Assembly (NCBI RefSeq): GCF_024868665.1
Contig: NC_079904.1
Coordinates: forward strand, 2,200,769-2,264,768
Origin: Triplophysa rosa
Lineage: Eukaryota > Chordata > Actinopteri > Cypriniformes > Nemacheilidae
Length of the DNA stretch: 64,000 bases
Direction of reading: 5' to 3'
A program made the position numbers and the translations under genes. The notes beneath the pieces are model-generated. The model was not told the DNA's origin. It was given only the letters and a program-made list of their open reading frames with translations, and made no database searches. Shown one piece after another: positions 24,301-34,430 of the stretch (position 1 is its first letter; the number at the start of each line of letters is the position of its first letter).

Positions 24301-27300
24301 GTCTATGTTTAAGGAGTCACATATGCCTAGTCAAGGAAAAATCGGATCAATATGTATTACATTGGTTGATTATTGATGATAAAGTTCATGTGTATGTGTC
24401 TGTAGGGATCTGTAGACGCGCAGTGCGGGCTTGTGTTAAATGGCCAAGGCGGTGTGATACGGAGAGGTAAGACACACGCACACACACACACACACACACA
24501 TACATATACACAATCACATACAAAAAGAGATACACACGGTTAATGCATTTAGTAAGAGATTTTATTTCTATTTCATTTTTCTCTTTTTAGTGACTCCATG
24601 TCTGTCAAAACTATCTAGATTATTTTACAAGTGATTGCAATAAATACAGTTATTTTATTTTTATAGTAATTTATGAAAGTATTAAAACTGTATGTTTTAG
24701 AAGGACATATTGCATATATTATTACTGAATTTCGAAAGACAAGATAAATGGTATTTTTATTGCGGATTCAAAATATTTTTTCTAATTTCTAATGATTATT
24801 TTCTTCTTGTTAAAATAGTAAAAATTGTGTAAAATTAGTGAAATTGTATTGTTATTCTCATTAAGTTCAGTTAGGCTTATATGAAAAACAACTGCGTGTG
24901 TAAATCAACAGGCCTAAAAATGTATTTAGTTTTATTTATTTTATTAGAAAGAAGAAACTGAAATAGTAGTAGCTTGGAAAAATTTCCATTTTTAAATATT
25001 TTATATTATTTAAACACAAATAAAAGGTACACCAGCGCTTGATCTGTACTATAATTATATTTTAAAAACGCTAACAACTTTACATTTAGTAAGTCATATC
25101 ACAGCAAAATCGCCAGTGTTAAAAAGGGTCAAATTAACTCTCACAGTGTTTATATAATCCACACTTTGAGAGTGTGGATTATATATACACCGTGAGTGTT
25201 AATTTGACCTTTTTTAACACGGGCGATTTTACTGGTGTTGCTTTTGAGAGAACATTAAAATGGATTAAAATCATCTAAAGTCTTGTTTATCATTAGGCCC
25301 AAGGTGAACTGCCATTAGCCATTCGGAGAAAGAAAAATGAATAAACTAAAAGCATAATTAAACAACTCCACATTTTTCTTTAGTTTACAACACCCACATT
25401 TCTGAAGGCCATTCTCCATTGAGAGACCTCTCAGAGCAACTTATGAATTCAGTCTCTCGCTGTATTTTGTAAAATCACTCGATTTATGAGGATAAATCGA
25501 ACTGGCGAACATTTCTTAATCTTTTCTTAATATCAGTCGCATCTTTGTCTCTTCAAAGCAGACGCGGATCGACGCGCATGTGAAGTTCGCCATAAAGCGC
25601 ACGGCATCTCGGGCGCTTAATTTTTAATAAACTCTGTCTAGGTGTTGGGCTAGCCATCACTTCCAGTTAATGGTGTGCAGGATTTAGCCGCGAGCTCCGC
25701 CGCTCGAACCATCACAACCAATAATCATTGCGTTACCTCGCGCTCCGGTATCGATAGCTTCTCGCGCCTCGGGCGCACGCTTTGATATGTTAATGCCGCG
25801 CGGCTCCGAATTCAGTGGAGATCATATTAATGTTGTTCACACTGACTGCAGCTTTGGCTTCGTTGAATATTCAGATAACCTTTTTCAAAAGAAATCACTC
25901 AAGAAACGGGAATCCTACTTAGAAAAGTCGTCTGCGTTTTAATCATGATTATCCCTCTCTTAGCTATCAGGAATTTGATCAAGCACACACCGACACACAC
26001 ACAGTTTGCAGACTCACTATAATATCTCAAAGTGCATCTCTCTCTCTTTCTGTCTGTGTGCGCGCACTCTCACGCATGGTGTTTTTTCGTCGGGGGTGAT
26101 GCGCGCGAGACGCGCTCCGTAAACACACACCACCACTGCAGTTGAAATAGAAACAGAAAATGACATTTGGCCTATGTCTTTTTTCCTTTAATTTTCGTGG
26201 CAAACTCGCAAAAAGCGCTTGATTCGCTTTGTGATCGCTCGCGCGCCGCCTCGGGCTACTCTCCCTCGCGCTTAAATACCCGCTATCGCCTCTGGGCCCG
26301 GCGCGCGCGACCAGACTACCGGCAATAGCTCTTTTTCAATTGCCCTTGGCAACATAAAATACAAACTACTTTGAATCAAAACATTTTGGGTGGAATTAAT
26401 GTGAAGTGAACTTGCGTGCTAGCAGAGATCTTGGGTTTGTCAGAGCGCTTTAGGGTGACTGATGAGGAGCAGGTTAGAGGCCCACTAGCCAGACAACTCC
26501 AACAGGAACACACACACACACACACACACACAGTCACACACAGAGCCAACCCATACATTCCAACACATAACATACTTTATAGATCTTTAAAACCTTGACG
26601 GATCCAACCTTTGATCCATAATAACAAATGAACTCAGGGTGATATTACTGGACATCTGCAAATATGGAACAACTGTGAAACAAAATATAATTTCTGTGTT
26701 TTATATAAATGTTATTCAATTTGTGGAGCGTGCAACCCAGGCTTTCTCACTTGCATCCGCACTGAAAAGGCAAACAGCCTTCGGTCACATCCAAAACGTT
26801 TGACGTGTTGTTTGTTGTCGTCTACAGGTGGCACGTGTGTAGTCAATCCTACAGACTTGTTCTGCTCTGTACCGGGAAGACTTTCTCTACTCAGTTCTAC
26901 CTCAAAGTACAAAGTGACCATCGCTGAAGTCAAACGCCGCCTCTCTCCTCCCGAGTGTCTCAATGCCTCACTGTTGGGCGGGATTTTAAGAAGGTGAGAG
27001 ATGCTTTGAACCCACCTGAAACTCATCTGAATGTACCGGAGCGCACATAGACAAAGATTGAACTTTTGGAACATTTGCACTAATGCTAATACATGCATAA
27101 CTCTATAGAAATGCTCAACACATTGCGTTTAACACTATGAAACATGATGTCTAGTGGCCCACATTAAGCTGCAGTCAGGCCGGTAGTTATTTTTCTGCAT
27201 CTGCATTTTCACGCGGTCATAGCAGCTTCATGTTTTAAAATGATAAAAACACAAATGTCTTTTTGAAATAAAAAGACATAGAAAATTAAAACGATGAGTA

Positions 27301-29993
27301 ATGTAAATAAAACCAATTCTTGTAAAAGAATCAGTAGCCTTTCAGTGTAGTTCATTGGTGAAACCAGATGCAAGACCACAGAAAGAGGAATAAGAGATGG
27401 AACATGGAGTCCTGGACACTTAATCCAGAGATGAAGAAGAGAATGTGGCTGGATGTGTGTGTGAGAGAGAGAGAGAAAGGAATGAGAGCAGTGGAGCTCA
27501 AGTTTCATTATTGATGAGGGACACAGACTGGAGAGCAGAAATGAGGCCAGCGACGAGAAGACTCACACACGCGCACACACACTATGGGGATATTCCATAG
27601 ACTTCCATTGATTTTATATCAGGATTATGATATATTCTATCCCCTAAACCTACCCCAACACCTAAACCAAATAATCACACAAACATGTGCAAGACACTAA
27701 ACTTAAAGGAAACACTATTTGACCAAATTATGAGCCTTTTTATTTACTGAAGACCAGCTTAATGTGCTCACAAGTTGGTTGTAATGATGGCAGAGAATCA
27801 GAAAGTAATGCAGCACATAGAGGTTTGATTCTAGAATGTTCAGTCCATATAAAGAGAAAATGGGATGCTGATGGATAAATATTTGATTACCCTTTACACA
27901 CACACTTGGTTTTGGAAAACCATGTGCTGTATGCGAGACAAAAACTATGTATGAGTTCACGGTGTGCACATTCAGTGATGAAAATATTTCAGAAAAACAA
28001 CCAATTGTTTCATAACAAAAGGAAATTTTAAGGGCTGTTAATGTTTTTTTTGATAAATATCATCTTTAAAAATAAATAATGTTGCTCATCTGGAGTTCTC
28101 ATGATGGTGATCATTATGAAATGTTGGTAGATTATTTGAATATTGAGGTTTAATAATAAATGTAAAATGCAAGAAACGTTCACTTTCCCAATAGGCTTTG
28201 TTTTTATAGGCGTGAAGGACGTGCGAGGCAGGGAAGGTCTTCATGTGAGATGTGACTCATGACGCGTGTTGTTAATAGTCTTTCTGCATCTGTGTGGTTC
28301 AGGGCCAAGTCGAAGAACGGTGGTCGATGCCTCAGGGAGAAACTGGACAGACTGGGGCTCAATCTCCCAGCAGGCCGCAGGAAAGCGGCGAACGTCACAC
28401 TGTTGACCTCTTTAGTGGAAGGTACGCAAGCGTTTGAGCTTCATTGTCGAATTCGTTTTTTTCGTTTGGAAAGACTCTTGTATATCAAAGGTATCAATGT
28501 TTTTAGAGGGAATGTTGAGACGGAAGGGTTAATACAGCATTTTATCACACCGATTCATCTGATACAAGACTGAATCATTCTTGATCTTACATTAGTCAAA
28601 CCGCGTAGTGCGCACGGAGGACGACTTTGTGTATGCAGGTTTACTTTACGACGTATAATTAAACGTACAAAATGCTGTATTATTATTAAATCAAAAAGTG
28701 CAATATTTCATGTAGTCTCTTAGTATCACAAATTCACGTAGGACCTGTTGAATGCATTTTCGTAATTCAACAGGTCTTTGGCTTTTATGTGTAAGAAAGT
28801 ATGGCAGAAAAGCTAAATGTTCATGCATCCGATGAAGCGTAGTTATATCAATATTTTAAAGGGAAGAGAGATAAATGTCTCTACTTTAAAGAGACCGTTA
28901 GTCCTGATGGAAGAGCTTGAGAATTATGCATGTTATTTCTGAATAAGAACTGAGTAAGTGTCAGACTGATGCAACTTCTGTATATTTTTACTCGGCTGTA
29001 TTTAGAGAATTAACTGGTTCTTTTGCCTAATTCATTGACTCGTTTCTTTTCTCCTGTGTGGCTGTGTAGGGGAAGCGCTGCACTTGGCTCGGGACTTTGG
29101 TTACACCTGCGAGACTGAGTTCCCAACTAAAGCCGTGGGAGAACATCTCGCCCGGCAGCACACGGAGCCAAAGGAGCAGAACGCACGCAAGAAGATGGTG
29201 CTGGCCACCAAGTAAGAACTAAAAACTACACTTGAACACATGAGTCCATCAATATCAAGCCTAGAATTACACATGACAAAAATCCAAAATAGGAATTTCG
29301 TTAAGAGTCTGTGTACAAATAAACTTTAAAACAGACGCATCGTGCAAAAACGCATCCCAGACGTTGAAACCTTGTAAACGACTAAGAATTACATGTGTGA
29401 CGCATGAACACTGAGATTTCATTCATGTTTCCTTTATGCATTAATAATGAGGAATGCTGCTGCGGCCGAGACGAAACCCGGCCGCAGCGCTTCAGATTTG
29501 TCCTTGTAACTGAGTTGTGTATGGTTGTGTGTCTCCACAGACAGATCTGTAAGGAATTTCAGGATTTATTAAGTCAAGATCGATCTCCACTCGGTTCCTC
29601 TAGACCAACACCAATTCTGGACATGGACATTCAGAGACATCTAACACACTTCAGGTAGATACACACCAGCCTGACCTAAATAGAGTCTGTATCTGTATCT
29701 GTAGACGGCTAAAACGTGTGGTTATTAGAAAAAACGATAATGAATTCTGTTCATTTTTGTCTGTTATTTATTTCAGTTTGATCACGCATGGGTTCGGTAC
29801 GCCAGCGATTTGCGCCGCTCTCAGCACCTTTCAAACGATTCTCAGTGAAATGCTCAATTACCTGGAGAAACACTCGGCCAATAAGAGCACAGGAACACCT
29901 GACGCCAACCAGATCAACTCCAATTCCGACAAAATGCTTCGCAAAACCTCAGAAGCGCCGACTAAAGACGGTAAAATAGAGAAAACCGAATGA
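21299..29993 (+). CDS. tfap2d: Transcription factor AP-2 delta, full coding region (8 exons)
   Basis: Sequence-specific nuclear transcription factor that binds GCC-N3-GGC-type sites as a dimer. Coding exons: 21299-21337, 21971-22468, 24406-24466, 26828-26993, 28303-28421, 29070-29211, 29541-29654, 29777-29993. All introns are GT-AG and the joined frame is open for 451 codons, against about 452 in human TFAP2D as I recall it. Residues 1-199 are the His/Tyr/Ser-rich N-terminal half, with the delta-type start [13 protein letters not shown] and no PPxY motif. Residues from about 200 hold the basic region and helix-span-helix dimerisation domain ([54 protein letters not shown]). The ATG has A at -3. 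No frameshift or stop was seen. In mammals this paralogue acts in midbrain and retinal development (known for the family, not shown here). Assignment to delta rather than other AP-2 members rests on the N-terminus and exon 3. Confidence 0.97.
21971..22468 (+). CDS. tfap2d: tfap2d coding exon 2 (transactivation region)
   Basis: Encodes residues 14-179, from [14 protein letters not shown] to GADDLQ. It is rich in His, Tyr, Ser and Gln, and CpG-rich compared with its flanks. The acceptor follows a T-rich tract ending in CACAG and the donor GT is at 22469. Phase 0 on both sides, so skipping would keep the frame but delete most of the activation half. Confidence 0.96.
22469..24405 (+). other. tfap2d: tfap2d intron 2
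   Basis: 1937 bases, very AT-rich from 23080 to 23600, no mobile element seen. An AP-2 consensus site lies at 22576-22585. A GT-rich stretch at 24065-24100 precedes exon 3. Confidence 0.8.
22576..22585. promoter_or_regulatory. AP-2 consensus site in tfap2d intron 2
   Basis: GCCTGAGGGC, 108 bases after the end of exon 2. It would fit auto- or cross-regulation by AP-2 proteins; motif evidence only. Confidence 0.35.
24406..24466 (+). CDS. tfap2d: tfap2d coding exon 3
   Basis: 61 bases encoding [20 protein letters not shown] plus the first base of Gly200. It follows acceptor TGTAG and has donor GTAAG. This short linker exon is characteristic of the delta paralogue and differs completely from exon 3 of tfap2b. 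It was too short to be found as an open frame and was placed by protein similarity and splice sites. Confidence 0.93.
24472..24502 (+). repeat. CA microsatellite just after tfap2d exon 3
   Basis: (CA)n starting five bases beyond the exon 3 donor. Confidence 0.95.
25107..25230. mobile_element. Palindromic MITE in tfap2d intron 3
   Basis: Arms AAATCGCCAGTGTTAAAAAG and TTTTTAACACGGGCGATTT extend through ATAATCCACACT to a 5-base loop (TTGAG) near 25178. The whole element is one imperfect hairpin of about 124 bases. Confidence 0.8.
25540..26320. promoter_or_regulatory. Intragenic CpG island in tfap2d intron 3
   Basis: CpG-dense, low-repeat stretch inside an otherwise AT-rich intron. Words such as CGCGAGCTCCGCCGCTCG and CTCGCGCCTCGGGCGC occur, with an AP-2-type GCCTCGGGC at 25766-25774. 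No coding frame. Candidate internal promoter or enhancer, possibly driving an isoform that starts before exon 4 or a non-coding RNA. Confidence 0.45.
26509..26532 (+). repeat. CA microsatellite
   Basis: (CA)12 in tfap2d intron 3. Confidence 0.95.
26828..26993 (+). CDS. tfap2d: tfap2d coding exon 4 (basic region start)
   Basis: Encodes the rest of Gly200 to Arg255 (first two bases), including [19 protein letters not shown] and [20 protein letters not shown]. It enters the conserved AP-2 DNA-binding half. The acceptor CTACAG is used and the donor is GTGAGA in phase 2, as in tfap2b exon 4. Confidence 0.96.
26994..28302 (+). other. tfap2d: tfap2d intron 4
   Basis: 1309 bases, AT-rich. 27586-27700 carries a dispersed repeat with CCATAGACTTCCATTGATTT and TATTCTATCCCCTAAACC. 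No other signal. Confidence 0.75.
27586..27700 (+). repeat. Dispersed CCCCTAAACCTACCCC-type repeat
   Basis: Contains ATTCCATAGACTTCCATTG and CCCCTAAACCTACCCC, words common to an abundant fish repeat. Boundaries approximate. Confidence 0.45.
28303..28421 (+). CDS. tfap2d: tfap2d coding exon 5 (DNA-binding core)
   Basis: 119 bases, the same length as tfap2b exon 5. Encodes [18 protein letters not shown] and [20 protein letters not shown], the basic segment that contacts DNA and begins the helix-span-helix. Enters in phase 2 and leaves in phase 1. Confidence 0.97.
28742..28776. repeat. Perfect 12-bp inverted repeat in tfap2d intron 5
   Basis: GACCTGTTGAAT and ATTCAACAGGTC separated by 11 bases. 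Could form a small hairpin in RNA; significance unknown. Confidence 0.6.
29070..29211 (+). CDS. tfap2d: tfap2d coding exon 6 (helix-span-helix)
   Basis: 142 bases, the same length as tfap2b exon 6. Encodes [30 protein letters not shown] and KKMVLATK, the first dimerisation helix and the span. Donor GTAAGA follows AA of the Lys342 codon (phase 2). Confidence 0.97.
29541..29654 (+). CDS. tfap2d: tfap2d coding exon 7
   Basis: Encodes [20 protein letters not shown] to DIQRHLTHF plus two bases of Ser380. The donor GTAGAT closes the exon inside what is one continuous final exon in tfap2b. Confidence 0.95.
29777..29993 (+). CDS. tfap2d: tfap2d coding exon 8 and stop
   Basis: Encodes [20 protein letters not shown] and a hydrophilic Lys/Asn/Ser-rich tail ending KTE, with TGA at 29991-29993. 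It is separated from exon 7 by an intron of only 122 bases. The SLITHGFG motif is the second dimerisation helix. Confidence 0.95.
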
Positions 29994-30150
29994 CTCTGGA
30001 GTTCTCACTTCCTGATCGGAGCTCTGATGGGCGGGACTTGTTCAGGGTGTGGCTTTAACGGGCAGAGTCAAAGGGTTTTTATTTCATATTTCTTTATTTA
30101 TATAACTGACCTCAACTTTCCCGTAAGACAGTCTGCCTTTGTGTAGAAAT

Positions 30151-30787
30151 CAGGGGCGTAGCCAGAACTTTTTTTTAGAGGTGGCCAGGTAATTTTATTA
30201 GGGTGACCAAAAAATCCTTACAGACTGAAATTCTTAAACTTCTACTGTAATTTACACCAATTCTTCATTACACATAGTTTGCTGGTCAAAACATACACAA
30301 AGAACGTAAAGTAAACAATTTATTCGCAATGCTTTCATGTGCCAACATTATTTTAAAATAATTTGCTAGCTATCATTTACAGTAAGTTAGCATTTTGTAT
30401 AGAAAATAAACATTGCAGTACCCCAACTTAAACTTTCGCGAAAATGTAATTAATGAATGGAATCCAGTTAAACCAGACTGATTTTACTCACCTGATCCTT
30501 CTGCTCGCGATGAACTTTCATGGTACACAGACAGTACACTGTCACGAAGCGGTTAGCAGCTGTTCAGCTATAGCGCTCAGACTGTTTGCGTCAGTGCGTC
30601 AGCGTATGACATCATATTAAAGCGAGAGTAATGTTCAGTGCATACGCTAAATGATCTGCACAGCACTCCGTAAACTCCGACACACATCTTAAAACTGCTT
30701 CGCACAACAGCGGTGGCCAGATAGGTAGCCATCCTTCATTCAGGGGTAGCCGTGGCCACCCATGGCCACCATGTAGCTACGCCCCTG
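30151..30787. mobile_element. Non-autonomous hAT-type element in tfap2d 3' UTR
   Basis: 637 bases with ends CAGGGGCGTAGC and GCTACGCCCCTG. Flanked by a perfect 8-bp duplication GTAGAAAT at 30143-30150 and 30788-30795. No transposase. Contains AATAAA at 30405-30410 on the sense strand of tfap2d. Its first nine bases equal those of the element at 15187. Confidence 0.92.
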
Positions 30788-31219
30788 GTAGAAATCAATC
30801 TCATTAATCTCACTGCCCGATATATAACCCTTTTTTCCTTCTTTTTTTATAAGTTATTAAAAAGGTTATTTTGCTTATGGTTTGTCTGTATGTAATTAGT
30901 TGAAAGAATAATTTTAAAGATGTAATATCTTTTATTAAAAGGTTCACATTGCATTTCAGCTAAGACCTCATTTGAGGTCTGTTTGGAACTGTAAATTATT
31001 ACAGGCAACTTTCCACGTTGCCGTTACTTACTGTATATTGTGCATGTTAAACTTTGTACACCATCTGAAACGGACATTTCAGCGGCCACTGTTGTTCCAG
31101 AACACGAATTCGTGACTGCATTTGTAAAGAAGTTATATATAAATATATAAATTCAATCTTTTCTTGTAGGCTTTGAACTACATATATGAAATAACCCTAC
31201 ATGCAAACTACCGGTGTTC

Positions 31220-31225
31220 AATAAA
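31220..31225 (+). terminator. Candidate polyadenylation signal of tfap2d
   Basis: Canonical AATAAA 1.23 kb after the stop codon, with T/G-rich sequence 40-80 bases downstream. It is the best-placed signal outside the transposon insertion. Confidence 0.5.
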
Positions 31226-31245
31226 GCATATTGCTCAAAGTCTTA

Positions 31246-33145
31246 TATTAATTCATCTGATCTGCTTGAGTTTGTTTTTGTTTGTGTGTTGAGTGGGAGT
31301 CACATTGTGTGTTCATTTGCAATGGTACAATGATTGATTTAACCAAATTTTAAAACAATTACATCATAATCTAAACTTCATAACATGCTACAGAAATGCT
31401 CATTCTTTACCCTCCTAAATAAGCATTTTTTACAAAATGATCTTAAAACTTTCAATGAGTCTGGCTTAGGGTTGTGGTCATTTTACACATCTGGCACCCC
31501 TCGCTCACCTATATTACTATCTATTATCTCATAGTCCTATTAACTCGTTCACTCACTCATTATTTAAAATGATTTCCAAGTCCTCTTTCAAGAGATCTAC
31601 CTTAATGCAGATTAGTTTTGTGTCTTTGAAAGTTTAACCTATAACTTTCCATCAAATTCTGAGAAAATAATTCAAATGAGGGTGTATACTAGGTTTCCTT
31701 TGTATTTCATCCCATATAAAAATATAGTCACATAAAAACTCAATTTGATTCTTTGGCCTAAATCTAATTCTTTAGGCGGGTATGGGACGAATGTTAAATA
31801 TGATTGAAATAATTGAGGGTTCTTGTTTATTCTTCACGTTGAATAAATAAGAATCCAAAGCCCACAGATCATTAACAGCAGAGAAAGAGCAACATGATGT
31901 TGCAGCAGCAAAGCTTTGCCAAGTCAATAACCGACTGACGGATCGATGCGAAGCTTTCCACGAGATAAAAGCGATTCAGATTCATAAGCCATTTACATTT
32001 GATCAGAAGCGGCTGTCTGATCTCAGTACGGCGGACATTTCAATATTCAAACTTAACGAACGAAGCCGAAATATCTAAACAAGAAAACCCAAACAAGTTT
32101 TACGCATGGGCCTAATTAGTGCATTTATTGATCACGGGTGTGCTCTTTATCAGTCTGAACAGTTTTCAAAAGTGTGTGAAGTTCAACACGTGAAGTTCCG
32201 TGTTAATATAAATGGATGAACATTGACTCGACCTATTTAAGTGGTGCGCAATAACATTCAAGGCAGAAAAATGCAAATTAAACGTCTTCATCAATAGTTC
32301 TGCACACAAGCTCACAAACACACTATTCAGACCTGGTAGGCTATTTAAATAAAATATGGTTTTTTTTGTATGTATTATGGTGTTCATATGTCTTAAATGT
32401 AGTATTGCGTTTGTGCTTTTGCATTTGTTTTGTGTAATAAAATTGTTTAAACATAAGCATACTTCTTAAACCAGGAAATTAACCAACCCTCATACCTTTA
32501 AAATGATTACAGTTAACAAGATGGCCTTATTTAAAAGTACCTAAAATGATTCATTGTTTGTAAAGATGTTTACATGCAAGGTATAGTCAAAGCTGTGTAG
32601 CCTATTTTTCCTAAATTAATTTAAAGAAGCCGTGAATCGTGCCTTTGAGATACTACCATAACCATAAGGGCTACACTAGGCCTAAATTTTCCTTTTTTAC
32701 AATTTTGTTTATGTATATGTTTTGTAGCACAATTGGCAGAATTGCGTTAGCAGCGCAAATGTTGTGATTCGATGGAGAACACGTAACCATGAAGGCTACA
32801 CTGAAAACTAGATAAAAGCGTAATGCATAAATATAAATACATTTAGATAGTTATAACAATTGAGATATCGTTACTCTATGGCCTCCGTGGGGTTGATTTC
32901 ATTTTGTCTGCACTGGACCCAACCGGGTTGAAAGCCATTTTTAGAGCGTAAACATTTTTAATGTGTAAACTCACAGAAAACTTCTAAGGTCTGATAAAAA
33001 GTGTTTGTGAAAGTTATTATTTCTGCTCATCGTACAATGTCTGAAAGAATCTAGTTTCAAACATTTGGTTTAATACAGGTAAAGACGTTTTGCCCTCATC
33101 GATGAGTCTTCAACTTGAACTCAACTAATCTTTATCTTGTTACTC
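31246..33145. other. Intergenic, no gene seen
   Basis: AT-rich. The stretch 31855-32060 (CACAGATCATTAACAGCAG, GCTTTGCCAAGTCAATAAC, TCGATGCGAAGC) is of balanced composition and may be a regulatory block. No coding signal. Confidence 0.3.
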
Positions 33146-33164
33146 GCGCGCCATCTTGTGGCCA
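33146..33164 (-). promoter_or_regulatory. CTCF-like motif, minus orientation
   Basis: The reverse strand reads TGGCCACAAGATGGCGCGC, 15 of 19 positions like the vertebrate CTCF consensus TGGCCACCAGGGGGCGCTA. Lies between the two AP-2 genes. Confidence 0.5.
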
Positions 33165-34033
33165 GTTTGTTTAACTACAACATGCATGCGTTGACCTATA
33201 GACTTTCAAGGTAAATAACAGGAAGCGTTTACTTTGGGTAATTATTTTTACGTTTTAATCAATTGGACGGATTACACTCCAGACTTAAAATATGGTAAAA
33301 ATGTGTCCTATATCACGTTTTGATATATGAATTGTAGTGAGAATATGAGTACAATACAGGAATATTCATATAATAAAAGTATTATGAGTAAAATTGTACG
33401 TAACATGAGTTAAAAGTAGTGATGTGCATACCTATAATATAATTTGTAAAACAATGTTTTCTTTTTGTAAAATGTCATAATTTGTAGTATGTTTTAAAAA
33501 TATATATTAGCAATGAGAGATGTCTTTGTGGACACGTGTGAGAATATGTGTGTGTGTGAGATTCTGTGTTCATTTTGTGTTCAGTGAGAATTTTAATGTG
33601 TGATAATGTTAAATTCAAATCAAAGCGTGTGCAAAATGAACCTACTTTCTGTCAAACTGTCGCGACATCTGTCATGGCCCGTAGACATGCCCAGAGTGAG
33701 TGTGTCTGTGAAGGTCTGGCACTCTTTCTGAGGCAGCAGGGCTGCTGAAACATTAATAGCAGATTATTTTCACTCATCCATACGTTGAGCAACATCTTAA
33801 TGGCCAATGCAACAGATCTTAATTCAGAACACTGAAACTGGGTCGAGCTCAGTTTGTCTCACAATGTCATGGGCAAAGATGTTCCACAATATGTTTTATG
33901 TTCCTTTAAGATCTGTCCGGAAAAGACTGAATGTTGTAGAATGTGGACATTGCAAATTTATTGTCAGAAACTTATTGAAGCATTCATGGCACAATATTGT
34001 GTTTGACAAATAATGACGCTCTCTATAATATTA

Positions 34034-34430
34034 AAGGTATACTTCACCCAAAAAGGAAAATTCTGTCATCTTTTACTCACCTTCGAGTTGTTCCAAATCT
34101 GTATAAATGTCTTCGTTCTGATGAACACAGAGAAAGATATTTGGAAGAATTCTTATAACCAGACTTTTGACTATTTTGCCCCCCATTGACTACAATAGTA
34201 GGAAAAAATTGTTTGCTGTCCTACATTCTTCAAAATGTCTTCTTTTGTGTTCAACAGAACCAAAAAAAAAGATAAAGTCATTTTTCCTACTATGGGAGTC
34301 AATGGGGGGCAAAATCTGTCTGGTTACAAGCATTCTTCCAAATATCTTTCTCTGTGATCATCAGAATAAAGAAATTTATACAGATTTGGAACAACTGGGT
34401 GACTTCATTTTTGGGTGAAAAAAATTCTTA
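34034..34430. mobile_element. AGTTCACCC-type palindromic MITE, long copy
   Basis: Left TATACTTCACCCAAAAAGGA and right CATTTTTGGGTGAA. The two halves are inverted copies, with ATTGACTACAATAGTAGGAA facing TCCTACTATGGGAGTCAATG. The 83-codon open frame inside is not a gene. Confidence 0.85.

Larger units (their letters stand above)
29994..31245 (+). other. tfap2d: Probable tfap2d 3' UTR
   Basis: About 1.25 kb between the stop and an AATAAA at 31220-31225, followed by a TG-rich stretch. It is interrupted by a hAT-type element at 30151-30787, which carries its own AATAAA at 30405-30410. A small perfect hairpin (8-bp arms) lies at 30963-30980. The transcript end is inferred, not observed. Confidence 0.5.
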
